64,000 bases of DNA from VRUE01 sp963701265 (GTDB taxonomy: Bacteria; Actinomycetota; Thermoleophilia; Solirubrobacterales; 70-9). A program made the translations under genes and the position numbers. The stretch is taken from positions 930,001 to 994,000 of the forward strand of contig OY969581.1 in NCBI GenBank assembly GCA_963701265.1, given 5' to 3'. The notes below the pieces were generated by a model. The model was not told the origin of the DNA. It ran no database searches and worked only from the letters and a program-made list of their open reading frames with translations. Position 1 is the stretch's first letter. Each line of letters starts with the position of its first letter. Positions 36,890 through 44,723 of this stretch are shown piece after piece.

Positions 36890-38023
36890 GTGCGTGAGCC
36901 TGGCCGCAGCGCGATCGGTACCTGGAGCGGCGGGCGCTTTCTCCACTACGGGGAAACGGTCACCAAGGAGCGGCTCGAGGCGGTTCTGCGCCCAGGGGGC
37001 GGGATCAACTCGCTGCTCACGGCCGACACCTACGGACAGGGCGAGGCTGACTCGCTGTTGGGACGAGCGCTGAGCGGGGTTCCCCGCGACGACTATTGCC
37101 TTGTTGGGGCGGTGGGCCATGACTTCTACGAAGGCGAGCGCGACGGGCCGCGTGGATTTCCGCGCTTCACCGATCCGCGCTTGCGCGGCGAGTGGGAGTA
37201 CGCCGACTACCTGCGGATGGCGACCGAGCGCAGCCTCGAGCGCCTCGGCGTCAGCTCCTTCGATCTGCTGATGCTCCACAACCCCGACCGGATCGGCTAC
37301 TCCAGCGAGGCCGTCTGGGACGGAATGGCGGCCTTGCGCGAGGCCGGCCTGGCGGCGCGAATCGGCGTCGCCCCGGGGCCAGCCAACGGCTTCACCCTCG
37401 ACCTGATCGCCTGCCTGGAGCGCTTCGGCGACCGCATCGACTGGGCGATGATCATCCTCAACCCGTTCGAGCCCTGGCCCGGCGAGCTCGTCCTCGACGC
37501 CGCCGAGCGCCACGACGTCAAGGTGATCACCCGCGTCGTCGACTATGGCGGCCTCTTCTGGGGCGACCTGCGCGCCGGCATGGAGTTGGCAAAAGGCGAC
37601 CACCGAGCCTTCCGCCCCGAAGGCTGGATCGAGGCCGGCCTCGAGAAGCTGGAGCAGGTGCTGCCCTTCGCCGAGCGAGCCGGCCTGACCCCGATCCAGC
37701 TCGCCTGCCAGTGGAACCTCGCCCACCCGGCGGTCGAGTGCGTGGTCCCCACCCTGATCCAGGAGACCGGCCCCGAGGCGCGCACGATCGAGCAGCAGCG
37801 AGCGGAGCTTGCGGCGCTGCCCGCCGAGCAGAAGCTCAGCGACGAGGACGTCACTGCCATCCGCACAATCGGCGACAACACAGGCTGCATGGCGCTCAAG
37901 GGCGCCAATCCCCAGCACGAAGGCGATGAGCGGCCGGATCGATGGCACCTAAGCAATGATCTCGCCGAAGTCGGCACCCGCTGGGGCATCGACCCCGCTC
38001 GCGACCTGATCGCAACTCACTAG
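36890..38023 (+). CDS. Aldo/keto reductase family protein with altered catalytic Lys
   Basis: 377 residues from GTG 36890, 12 bases after clpC. AKR barrel: A-D-T-Y-G-Q-G-E-A near residue 45 holds the catalytic Asp and Tyr, and L-L-M-L-H-N-P-D near 126 holds the His. The strand that should carry the Lys (x-x-T-K-V) reads L-V-G-A-V-G near 66, so the Lys is Ala. The C-terminus has Q-L-A-C-Q-W-N-L-A-H-P-A-V and a Thr-rich loop for NADP. It could be a low-activity reductase or a non-catalytic relative (some bacterial L-fucose-dehydrogenase-like AKRs look similar). It lies between clpC and disA, where radA sits in Bacillus. Confidence 0.75.
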   Translation: MREPGRSAIGTWSGGRFLHYGETVTKERLEAVLRPGGGINSLLTADTYGQGEADSLLGRALSGVPRDDYCLVGAVGHDFYEGERDGPRGFPRFTDPRLRGEWEYADYLRMATERSLERLGVSSFDLLMLHNPDRIGYSSEAVWDGMAALREAGLAARIGVAPGPANGFTLDLIACLERFGDRIDWAMIILNPFEPWPGELVLDAAERHDVKVITRVVDYGGLFWGDLRAGMELAKGDHRAFRPEGWIEAGLEKLEQVLPFAERAGLTPIQLACQWNLAHPAVECVVPTLIQETGPEARTIEQQRAELAALPAEQKLSDEDVTAIRTIGDNTGCMALKGANPQHEGDERPDRWHLSNDLAEVGTRWGIDPARDLIATH

Positions 38024-38079
38024 TTGCCTCTGGCCCGTCTGCCACCCGCAACTTCACTCGTCGGAGATCGGCTGTCGGA

Positions 38080-38184
38080 GAGGAGCTATGGACCCCACCC
38101 GCAGAGGCTCCCGGTCCACGAAGTCGAAGCGCCACCCACGACCTGCTGCGCGACGGTCTCTGCGGGTGGGGTCCATAGCTCCTC
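38080..38184. repeat. Perfect 27-bp inverted repeat with 51-base loop
   Basis: Arms 38080-38106 and 38158-38184 are exactly complementary over 27 bases (arm begins GAGGAGCTATGGACCCCACC). The loop 38107-38157 is GC-rich without an open reading frame. It lies in the 197-base gap between the aldo/keto reductase and the MFS gene, directly before the MFS promoter. It looks like a small palindromic insertion element or structured RNA. Nothing else is seen in 38024-38207. Confidence 0.8.
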
Positions 38185-38207
38185 ACGGTCCCGACCTCAG
38201 TGCGTCG

Positions 38208-38213
38208 TAATCT
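38208..38213 (+). promoter_or_regulatory. -10 element of the MFS gene (leaderless start)
   Basis: TAATCT ends seven bases before GTG 38221. It selects that GTG over the earlier in-frame GTG at 38200, which would precede the promoter. Confidence 0.45.
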
Positions 38214-38220
38214 GCCGCGC

Positions 38221-39669
38221 GTGCTGAAGATTGACGAGCAGAACAGGCCTTGGTGGACCTTGGCGGGAACCTGCGCCGGGCTGTTTCTCTTGATGCTCGA
38301 TTCCACGGTGGTGGCGCTGGCGCTGCCGAGCATTCGCCACGATGTGGGGGCTACGCCGGCGGGGCTGCAGTGGGTGATGAATGCCTATCTGCTGGCGATC
38401 ACCGTCTTTGTCGTCACCGCCGGGCGACTGGGGGACATGTTTGGGCGTAAGCGGCTCTTCCTCGGCGGCATGGTGGTCTTTGCGCTTGGCTCGGTGCTCT
38501 CCGGTGCCTCGGGGAGCCAGGAGACGCTGATCGCGGGGCGGATCCTGCAGGGGATCGGCGCGGCGCCGATGTTGCCGCTCTCCCTGGCGATCGTCTGCAA
38601 CGCCTTTCCGGCCTCTGAACAGGCACGGGCGCTTGGGGTCTGGGCAGGAGTCTCGGCAGTGGCGCTGGCGATCGGCCCGTTGGCCGGCGGCCTGTTGGTG
38701 GAAGTCGATTGGCGGGTGATCTTCTGGATCAACCTGCCCGTGGCGCTGGTCGGGATCGCGATCACCGCCGCCGCGGCGCCGGAGTCGACCGACCCCGGCG
38801 CCGGCCGCCGGGTGGACTTCACCGGCCTGCTCGCGCTTGGCGTCGGCCTGGCGACGGTCGTCTTGGCGCTGGTGCAGAGTCGGACTTGGAGTGGCGCGAC
38901 GACCGCCGTGGTCGCCGTTGCCGGCCTCGCCGCGCTCTACGCCTTCTGGCGAGTCGAGCACAGGGTGCGCGAGCCGATCGTCGACTTCGCGCTCTTCCGC
39001 AACCGGCCTTACTTCGGCGCCAGCGCCGCCGCCTTCGCCCTGGTCGGCGCCTACTGGGGAGTGATGTTCTTCCAGCCCCAGTATCTGCAGGACGTGCGCG
39101 GGCACTCGGCGGTGCTCAGCGGCCTGATGATCCTGCCGATCACGGCGCCGATGGTCGTCATCTCGCCGCTCTCCGCCCGCCTGATCGGCCGTTTCGGGGC
39201 GCGGCGGCTGATGACCGCCGGGATGGCCTGCGGGACGGTGGGGCTGCTCGTGTTGACCCAGCTCGAGGCGGGCAGTAGCTACGGCCTCTTGCTGGCCGGC
39301 TACCTGCTCTTCGGCGTCGCGCTCGGCCTCGTCTACGCGCCGATGTCAACTGCGGCGATGGCGGCGATGCCGGCGGAGAAGGTCGGCATCGCCTCCGGCG
39401 TGCTGGCGATGGACCGGGTGATGGCGGGGACACTCGCCCTGGCAGCCAGCGGCGCCGTCTTCCACGCACTTGAGGATGGCGGCAGCTCGTTCTCGGCCGG
39501 TATCGCCGGCTCGACCTGGGTCCTGGTTGCGCTTTGCGCTCTCGGCACCGGGCTCACCTGGGCTTTTGTGCGCGATCCGGAGCGCCCTGGTCCCGACCCA
39601 TCCGTGGCCGGCAGGCCACAACCACGGGCACTTCAGCACCACACGCACCACCGCCGCTTCCACCTTTAG
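38221..39669 (+). CDS. MFS drug exporter, DHA2 (EmrB/QacA) type
   Basis: 482 residues from GTG 38221. Fourteen predicted membrane helices. Motif A is visible as G-R-L-G-D-M-F-G-R-K-R near residue 66. The helix-1 signature L-L-M-L-D-S-T-V-V-A-L-A-L-P-S-I is near 22, and motif C-like G-P-L-A-G-G-L-L-V near 155. It is a proton-driven exporter of hydrophobic compounds; the substrate is unknown. The tail is His/Thr/Arg-rich. No regulator gene is adjacent, but a 105-base palindromic structure lies just upstream. Confidence 0.88.
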   Translation: MLKIDEQNRPWWTLAGTCAGLFLLMLDSTVVALALPSIRHDVGATPAGLQWVMNAYLLAITVFVVTAGRLGDMFGRKRLFLGGMVVFALGSVLSGASGSQETLIAGRILQGIGAAPMLPLSLAIVCNAFPASEQARALGVWAGVSAVALAIGPLAGGLLVEVDWRVIFWINLPVALVGIAITAAAAPESTDPGAGRRVDFTGLLALGVGLATVVLALVQSRTWSGATTAVVAVAGLAALYAFWRVEHRVREPIVDFALFRNRPYFGASAAAFALVGAYWGVMFFQPQYLQDVRGHSAVLSGLMILPITAPMVVISPLSARLIGRFGARRLMTAGMACGTVGLLVLTQLEAGSSYGLLLAGYLLFGVALGLVYAPMSTAAMAAMPAEKVGIASGVLAMDRVMAGTLALAASGAVFHALEDGGSSFSAGIAGSTWVLVALCALGTGLTWAFVRDPERPGPDPSVAGRPQPRALQHHTHHRRFHL

Positions 39670-39763
39670 ACCCTTCTAGGCGTGATTTGGGCGGTTTAGA
39701 TTTCTTAGGTGACCGGATTCCTTGACAATGGCTATCCTGACCTGTCCACTGGGGATTAGCCAC

Positions 39764-39785
39764 ACCGCATTCCAAAGCGGTTTTT
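39764..39785 (+). terminator. Hairpin with T-run directly before disA
   Basis: ACCGC (39764-39768) pairs with GCGGT (39777-39781), followed by TTTT. It is 16 bases before the disA ATG. A -35-like TTGACA lies upstream at 39722-39727. It may end the MFS transcript or attenuate disA. Confidence 0.6.
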
Positions 39786-39801
39786 GCCATCCTTGGAGGC
39801 G

Positions 39802-40914
39802 ATGTCAGCACTGCCTGGGGATGAGCTTCACGAGTTGTCAGAACGCCAAGATCCCCGTCTACTGAGGGCCCTTGACGTGGTCGCGCCGGGCGGCGCCCTG
39901 CGCGAGGGCCTCGACAACATAGTCCACTCGCGCACGGGTGGACTGATCGTCGTCGGCGACGCCGGAGATATCTCGCACCTGCTCTCCGGTGGGATCAAGC
40001 TCGACATCGACTACACGCCCGCGATGCTCTACCAGGTGGCAAAGATGGACGGCGCGATCGTGCTCAATTCCGAGGCGACCAAGATCGCCTGGGCCAACGT
40101 GCAGCTGATGCCCGACCCGACCATCCTCTCGGCCGAGACCGGCACTCGCCACCGCACCGCCGAGCGCGTCTCCAAGCAGACCGAGGCGCTGGTAGTCGCG
40201 ATCTCGCAGCGCCGCGACGTCGTTTCCCTCTACATCGAGGGGACCAAGTACATCCTCCAGGACATCCCAGCGGTGCTGGCCAAGGCAAACCAGGGCCTGG
40301 CGACGCTGGACAAGTACCGTGCCCGCCTCGACCAGGTCTCCAACCGCCTCACCGTGCTCGAGTTCGAGGGCGGCGGGGTGCTCTACGACGCGCTCGCCGT
40401 GCTGCAGCGGGCCGAGCTGGTCACCCGCATGGCGGTCGAGGTCGAGCGCTACATCGTCGAGCTCGGCACCGAGGGCCGCCTGATCGAGATGCAGCTCGAG
40501 GAGACGATGGTCGGCGTTGCCACCGACAAGACGGCGCTGGTCCGTGACTACTCGGTCGAGGACTCCGAGCAGAACCTGGCCACGGTGCTGCAGTCGCTGG
40601 CCCGCCTGCCGCACGAGGACGTGCTCGACTTCGGTCGCCTCGCCGAGCTGCTCGGTTACGACCGCAAGCTCAACACCCTTGACTTTCCGGTGGCCCCGCG
40701 GGGCTACCGCGTGCTCGGCCGCGTGCCGCGCATTCCCAAGCTTGTCGTCCAGAAGATCATCCAGGAGCTGGGTGGGCTGGAGGAGGTACTCGCTGCCTCT
40801 GACGCCGACCTGGAGGCCGTCGATGGTGTCGGCTCCACGCGAGCCAAGGACATCCGCGAGGGCCTTCGCAGGCTTCAGGAGGTCGACATGGTCGATCGGT
40901 ATCTACAGAGCTAG
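39802..40914 (+). CDS. disA: Diadenylate cyclase DisA
   Basis: 370 residues from ATG 39802; TTG starts at 39784 and 39793 are alternatives, and the GGAGG at 39795 fits none well. DAC domain: K-M-D-G-A-I-V-L near residue 74 (DGA motif) and G-T-R-H-R-T-A-E-R near 113 (RHR motif). A long helical spine follows, then a C-terminal RuvA-like helix-hairpin-helix (D-L-E-A-V-D-G-V-G near 340). It scans DNA and makes c-di-AMP from ATP. carD begins at the base after its stop codon. Confidence 0.95.
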   Translation: MSALPGDELHELSERQDPRLLRALDVVAPGGALREGLDNIVHSRTGGLIVVGDAGDISHLLSGGIKLDIDYTPAMLYQVAKMDGAIVLNSEATKIAWANVQLMPDPTILSAETGTRHRTAERVSKQTEALVVAISQRRDVVSLYIEGTKYILQDIPAVLAKANQGLATLDKYRARLDQVSNRLTVLEFEGGGVLYDALAVLQRAELVTRMAVEVERYIVELGTEGRLIEMQLEETMVGVATDKTALVRDYSVEDSEQNLATVLQSLARLPHEDVLDFGRLAELLGYDRKLNTLDFPVAPRGYRVLGRVPRIPKLVVQKIIQELGGLEEVLAASDADLEAVDGVGSTRAKDIREGLRRLQEVDMVDRYLQS

Positions 40915-41520
40915 ATGGCGACTGTCGCCGTCGACAAACGAAAGGAGCACCCGATTTCTGAGCTAGCAGAGGAGGCCATGGAGGCGGGCTTCGAAGCGGA
41001 CGTTGAGATCCCTTACGTCTGTGATTTCGAAGAGGGTGACAAGGTCGTCTACCCCCACCACGGTGCTGGTCTCGTGTTGAAGAAGGAGTCCCGGGAGCTG
41101 ATGGGGGAGGAGCGTGACTACCTCACGATCAAGATCCTCCACAACGAACTCACGGTGATGGTCCCCTGCGAGAACGCGGGCGTCGCTGGGCTGCGCCGCG
41201 TTATCGACGAGGAAGAAATCAAGAAGGTCACCGACGTGCTCACTGACGACGTCTCGGACATGCCGAAAAACTGGAACCGGCGCTTCAAGTACAACCGCGA
41301 GAAGATCAAGACCGGGGACGTGTTCGAGCTGGCCGAGGTCGTTCGCAACCTTGCCATCCGCGAGATGGAAAAGGGCCTCTCAACCGGTGAGAAGCAGATG
41401 TACACGCGGGCGAAGAAGATCCTCGCCTCGGAGTTCATGTACGCGCTCGACAAAGACGAGGACGGCGCGGAGGAATACCTCGACGGGCTGCTGGAGGAGC
41501 GCTTCGCCGCCACGGCGTAG
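40915..41520 (+). CDS. carD: CarD family transcriptional regulator
   Basis: 201 residues. The N-terminal RNA-polymerase interaction (Tudor-like) domain has F-E-E-G-D-K-V-V-Y-P-H-H-G-A-G near residue 38. The C-terminal helical DNA-binding domain has W-N-R-R-F-K-Y-N near 121, including the tryptophan that wedges the promoter bubble, and T-G-E-K-Q-M-Y-T-R-A. It stabilises open complexes, notably at rRNA promoters. About 35 extra residues precede the domain. No gap to disA, so the two are surely one transcript; ispD follows after 22 bases. Confidence 0.95.
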   Translation: MATVAVDKRKEHPISELAEEAMEAGFEADVEIPYVCDFEEGDKVVYPHHGAGLVLKKESRELMGEERDYLTIKILHNELTVMVPCENAGVAGLRRVIDEEEIKKVTDVLTDDVSDMPKNWNRRFKYNREKIKTGDVFELAEVVRNLAIREMEKGLSTGEKQMYTRAKKILASEFMYALDKDEDGAEEYLDGLLEERFAATA

Positions 41521-41542
41521 CTCCGCAGCGTCTGTCACGGCC

Positions 41543-42241
41543 GTGATCGCGGCCGCCGGCTCCGGGCAGAGGCTCGGAGCCGGCGGCCCGAAGGCCTTTG
41601 TGCCGCTGGCCGGCCGGCCGCTGGTCGAGTGGTCGATTGCGGCCTTTCGCGCCGCCCCCTCGGTGCGCTCGATCGTCATCGCCTGCCCGCCGGGGCATGT
41701 TCACGACCTGGGTGGCGACGACCTCGGCTTTGTCGACGGTGGCGTCACCAGGGCCGAATCGGTTGCCAACGCCTTGCAGGCTGTGAGCACGGAGCTGGTC
41801 GCGATCCACGATGCGGCCCGCCCGCTCATAACGGCCGAGTTGATCGAGGACGTGGCTGCGACTCTCGTCGCCGACCCCGATGCCGCCGCTGCGATCGCAG
41901 CCACCCCGGTCACCGACACGATCAAGCGCCTGTCTTCAGAGACGAAACGTCGATTTTCCACGCCTGACATGGAAAATCGACGTTTGGTGATCGAGTCGAC
42001 GCTTGATCGCGAGGCGCTGTGGGCGGCGCAGACGCCGCAGGTCTTCCGCACGGCGGCGCTGCGCGAGGCGTTGGCGGCGGACCCCGGGCGGCTTGCCACC
42101 GCGACGGACGAGGCGATGTTGGTGGAGGCCGGGGGCGGCAGCGTGCTGATTCACCCCTCCTCACCCGAGAACATAAAGGTGACCACGCCGTTGGACCTGA
42201 AATTGGCCGAGTTGCTGCTTACCGCGCGCTCAGCGCAGTAG
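41543..42241 (+). CDS. ispD: 2-C-methyl-D-erythritol 4-phosphate cytidylyltransferase
   Basis: 232 residues from GTG 41543 (no better start). MEP-pathway enzyme making CDP-ME. Motifs: A-A-A-G-S-G-Q-R-L-G near residue 3, H-D-A-A-R-P-L near 90, T-P-V-T-D-T-I-K near 122, W-A-A-Q-T-P-Q near 158, and a T-D-E-A-M-L-V block. Between D-T-I-K-R and the W-A-A-Q strand there is an insertion of about 14 residues (135-148), encoded by a perfect 16-bp inverted repeat. The enzyme's active-site segments lie on both sides and appear intact. Confidence 0.93.
   Translation: MIAAAGSGQRLGAGGPKAFVPLAGRPLVEWSIAAFRAAPSVRSIVIACPPGHVHDLGGDDLGFVDGGVTRAESVANALQAVSTELVAIHDAARPLITAELIEDVAATLVADPDAAAAIAATPVTDTIKRLSSETKRRFSTPDMENRRLVIESTLDREALWAAQTPQVFRTAALREALAADPGRLATATDEAMLVEAGGGSVLIHPSSPENIKVTTPLDLKLAELLLTARSAQ
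41945..41985. repeat. In-frame palindromic insertion in ispD
   Basis: Arms AAACGTCGATTTTCCA (41945-41960) and its exact complement (41970-41985), with a 9-base loop, inside the ispD coding region. The DNA is clearly more AT-rich than the gene. The reading frame is kept and adds residues ~135-148. Confidence 0.85.
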
Positions 42242-42370
42242 AACCCAGACCAGCGCCGCGGCGAAGCAGACTTGGCCCATGCCCAGAGCGACGCCCAGGC
42301 TGGCACCGAGCGCGCCGGCTAGCAGCGCGCCGAGGGCAATGGCCCCGAGCATCGCCAGCTGGCGGATCAC
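42230..42370 (-). CDS. 46-residue hydrophobic membrane protein, coupled to DUF389 gene
   Basis: GTG start overlaps the stop of the DUF389 gene as GTGA (42367-42370). The product is M-I-R-Q-L-A-M-L-G-A then two hydrophobic, Gly/Ala/Leu-rich stretches with a short break, ending V-W-V-L-L-R. It forms one or two membrane helices. The 3' end overlaps the last 12 bases of ispD on the other strand. The overlap start and uniform hydrophobicity support a real gene; function unknown, possibly an accessory subunit of the DUF389 protein. Confidence 0.55.
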   Translation of the reverse strand: MIRQLAMLGAIALGALLAGALGASLGVALGMGQVCFAAALVWVLLR

Positions 42371-43362
42371 CGGCGCGATTTGCTCCGATCCGGGGTGGCG
42401 GGCAGCCCGCCGGCCGCTCGCGTTCCATCGCCGAGGTGACGCTGCCTTCGCCGCTCGAAGAGCAGGCGCTCGATGTAGAGGGTGCTGACGCCGGCGAGCA
42501 CGATCGCGACGAGGTTGATGCTGAGCTGGAGCATCGCGCCGCGCCAGTCATCCCAGTTGCCCAGGGCGGCGGCGATGCCGATGTTCGCCGCCGCCGGGAT
42601 CGTCGTTACGGAGATCAGCACCCCGATCAGGGCCCCCGACTTCGCCGAGGTGAGCGAGAGCATCCCGGCCGCGCCGGCGAAGACGGCGACGATGAAGGAG
42701 AAGTCGTCCGGCTTGGTGATGAACTGGGTGAGCAGGTTGTCGGTGCTGTGAAAGCCGGAGTCGACGAGGCCGGCGGCGATGCAGAACAGGGTGAAGAGGA
42801 AGGCGGCGGTGATGCCGATCGGGAAGCCGACCGCGAGCGCCGTCAGCGAGCGCACGCCGACCTCGGGACGGCGCTCGACCGCGGCTACGCAGAGGCCGGC
42901 CAGCGGCCCGAACTCCGGCCCGACAACCATCGCGCCGATGATCAGGATCGGCGAGCCGGTGAAGATCCCGACCGAGGCGATCAGGCAGGCGAGGATCATG
43001 AAGACGAGGAAGTTGCCGCCCAGCTCGGTGGTCTCCGAGGTGCGTGACTCGACCTCCTCCCAGACGACGGCGTCGGAGGGGATCCCGCGGGCGGCCCGCT
43101 CCGCCCGGTCGGCGGCACTGGAGATCTGCGAGTCGATCTGCTCGAGGGCGATCGAGCCGTCGCGCCCGATTCCCATCTCCTTCAGGTCCTCGATCAGCAC
43201 GCTCGCTTCCTCGCGGGCGATGTCACAGAGGACCACGTCCCCTTTTGGCTGCCTCGCCGCGCCCGCGAGGAAGACCAGGTTGGTCGTCGAGGGCGCCGCT
43301 TCGAGCAGGTCGAGGACCTTGCCGCAGCGCTCTTCCGGCACGACGATCCGCAGGTGGACCAT
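42367..43362 (-). CDS. DUF389 membrane protein
   Basis: 331 residues from ATG 43362; the frame stays open further upstream but there it is a shadow of the PHP gene. Residues 1-85 form a soluble domain starting M-V-H-L-R-I-V-V-P. About six membrane helices follow, with the family signature G-S-P-I-L-I-I-G-A-M-V-V-G-P-E-F-G-P-L near residue 143 and I-P-A-A-A-N-I-G-I-A near 262. DUF389/TIGR00341 proteins are of unknown function, and a transport role is assumed by some. It is inserted, in reverse, between ispD and ispF. Confidence 0.85.
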   Translation of the reverse strand: MVHLRIVVPEERCGKVLDLLEAAPSTTNLVFLAGAARQPKGDVVLCDIAREEASVLIEDLKEMGIGRDGSIALEQIDSQISSAADRAERAARGIPSDAVVWEEVESRTSETTELGGNFLVFMILACLIASVGIFTGSPILIIGAMVVGPEFGPLAGLCVAAVERRPEVGVRSLTALAVGFPIGITAAFLFTLFCIAAGLVDSGFHSTDNLLTQFITKPDDFSFIVAVFAGAAGMLSLTSAKSGALIGVLISVTTIPAAANIGIAAALGNWDDWRGAMLQLSINLVAIVLAGVSTLYIERLLFERRRQRHLGDGTRAAGGLPATPDRSKSRR

Positions 43363-43407
43363 GGCGCCAGCGTATCCGTGGTCCGGGTCGCCTACTCTGC
43401 CCGTCCC

Positions 43408-44253
43408 ATGCTTACCGACTACCACCTCCATCTCCGCCCCGACGAGCCCGATACCCCAGGCGAGCGCTTCTTCACGCGCGAGAACGTCGATCACTACCTG
43501 GCCGCCGCCGAGGCGGCCGGGATCGCCGAGCTCGGCGTCTCCGAGCATGTCTATCGCTTCACCCAGGCGCTCGATCTCTGGCGCCACCCCTTCTGGGAGG
43601 AACAGGCCCGTGACGACCTCGACGCCTACTGCGAGTTCGTCCGCAGCACGCCGCTGCGGCTCGGGGTCGAGTGTGACTACATCCCGGCCGCCGAGGACCG
43701 CACGGCAGCGCTGCTCGAGGCGCGCGACTTCGACTACGTCGTCGGCTCGGTCCACTTCATCGGCGATGCCGCGGTCGACCACGCTGGCTGGGACGTCTGG
43801 GAGAGCAAGGGCGATCCCGACGAGGTCTGGCGTCGTTACTTCGAGTCCCTCGCCGAGTGCGCCCGTGCGGGCCTCTTCGACATCCTCGCCCACCCCGACC
43901 TGGTCAAGGTCTGGGGCGGCGCCCGGCCGATGCCCGAGCGCGACCCGCGCTTCTTCTACGAGCCGGCGATCGAAGCGATCGCCGAGAGCGGCATCGCGGT
44001 CGAGGTCTCCACTGCCGGCCTGCGTAAGCCGGTTGGGGAGCTCTACCCGGCCGTCGGCTTTGCCGAGATGTGCATCGAGGCCGGAGCGCCGTTTGCCCTT
44101 TCCTCCGATGCGCATCTGCCGGAGCAGGTCGGCTTTGGCTACCCGCAGGCGCTCGAGTTCCTCGCTGACCTCGGCGTGGATGAGATCTGCGTCTTCGAGA
44201 ATCGCCAGCGCCGGCTTGAGCCGCTTCCCGCTCCGGTGCGCGAAGATTCATAG
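43408..44253 (+). CDS. PHP-domain phosphatase (histidinol-phosphatase-like)
   Basis: 281 residues from ATG 43408, with TACTCT nine bases before it. PHP metal motifs: D-Y-H-L-H near residue 4, G-V-S-E-H-V near 46, E-C-D-Y-I near 88, G-S-V-H-F near 113, I-L-A-H-P-D near 155, and S-S-D-A-H near 236. This is the pattern of histidinol-phosphate phosphatases of the HisK type and related phosphoesterases. The rest of the his operon is not here, so the substrate is not certain. ispF starts on the next base after the stop. Confidence 0.83.
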   Translation: MLTDYHLHLRPDEPDTPGERFFTRENVDHYLAAAEAAGIAELGVSEHVYRFTQALDLWRHPFWEEQARDDLDAYCEFVRSTPLRLGVECDYIPAAEDRTAALLEARDFDYVVGSVHFIGDAAVDHAGWDVWESKGDPDEVWRRYFESLAECARAGLFDILAHPDLVKVWGGARPMPERDPRFFYEPAIEAIAESGIAVEVSTAGLRKPVGELYPAVGFAEMCIEAGAPFALSSDAHLPEQVGFGYPQALEFLADLGVDEICVFENRQRRLEPLPAPVREDS

Positions 44254-44709
44254 ATGAGCGTCGGGATCGGCTACGACAGCCACCGCTTCGCCGAGGGGCG
44301 TCGCCTCGTCCTCGGTGGGGTCGAGATCGATCATCCGCGTGGCCTTGCCGGCCACTCTGATGCGGACGTGCTCACCCACGCCGTGATCGACGCCCTGCTC
44401 GGCGCCGCCGGCAAAGGCGACATCGGCACCCTTTTCCCCGACGACGACGAGACTTGGCGCGACGCCGATTCAATTGACCTGCTGCGCACCGCGGTGGGCA
44501 CGATCGGCGGCCGGATCGTCAACGTCGACGCGACGCTGATCTGCGAGGAGCCGCGGATTGGACCGCAGCGCCCGGAGATGGAGCGGGTGCTCGCCGAGGC
44601 GACCTCGGCTCGGGTCAGCGTCAAGGCAACCAGCAACGAGGGCATGGGCTGGATCGGGCGCGGCGAGGGAATCGCCTGCATGGCCGTCGCTTCGGTCGAG
44701 AGCGAATAA
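44254..44709 (+). CDS. ispF: 2-C-methyl-D-erythritol 2,4-cyclodiphosphate synthase
   Basis: 151 residues. Motifs: G-I-G-Y-D-S-H-R-F near residue 4 (metal Asp/His), G-G-V-E-I near 22, L-A-G-H-S-D-A-D-V-L-T-H-A near 31-43, I-G-T-L-F-P-D near 56, and V-K-A-T-S-N-E-G-M-G near 126. It closes the cyclic diphosphate from the IspD/IspE product in the MEP pathway. Separated from ispD by the DUF389 and PHP genes; in many bacteria they are adjacent or fused. Confidence 0.95.
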   Translation: MSVGIGYDSHRFAEGRRLVLGGVEIDHPRGLAGHSDADVLTHAVIDALLGAAGKGDIGTLFPDDDETWRDADSIDLLRTAVGTIGGRIVNVDATLICEEPRIGPQRPEMERVLAEATSARVSVKATSNEGMGWIGRGEGIACMAVASVESE

Positions 44710-44723
44710 CCTTCGCCGCTGCG

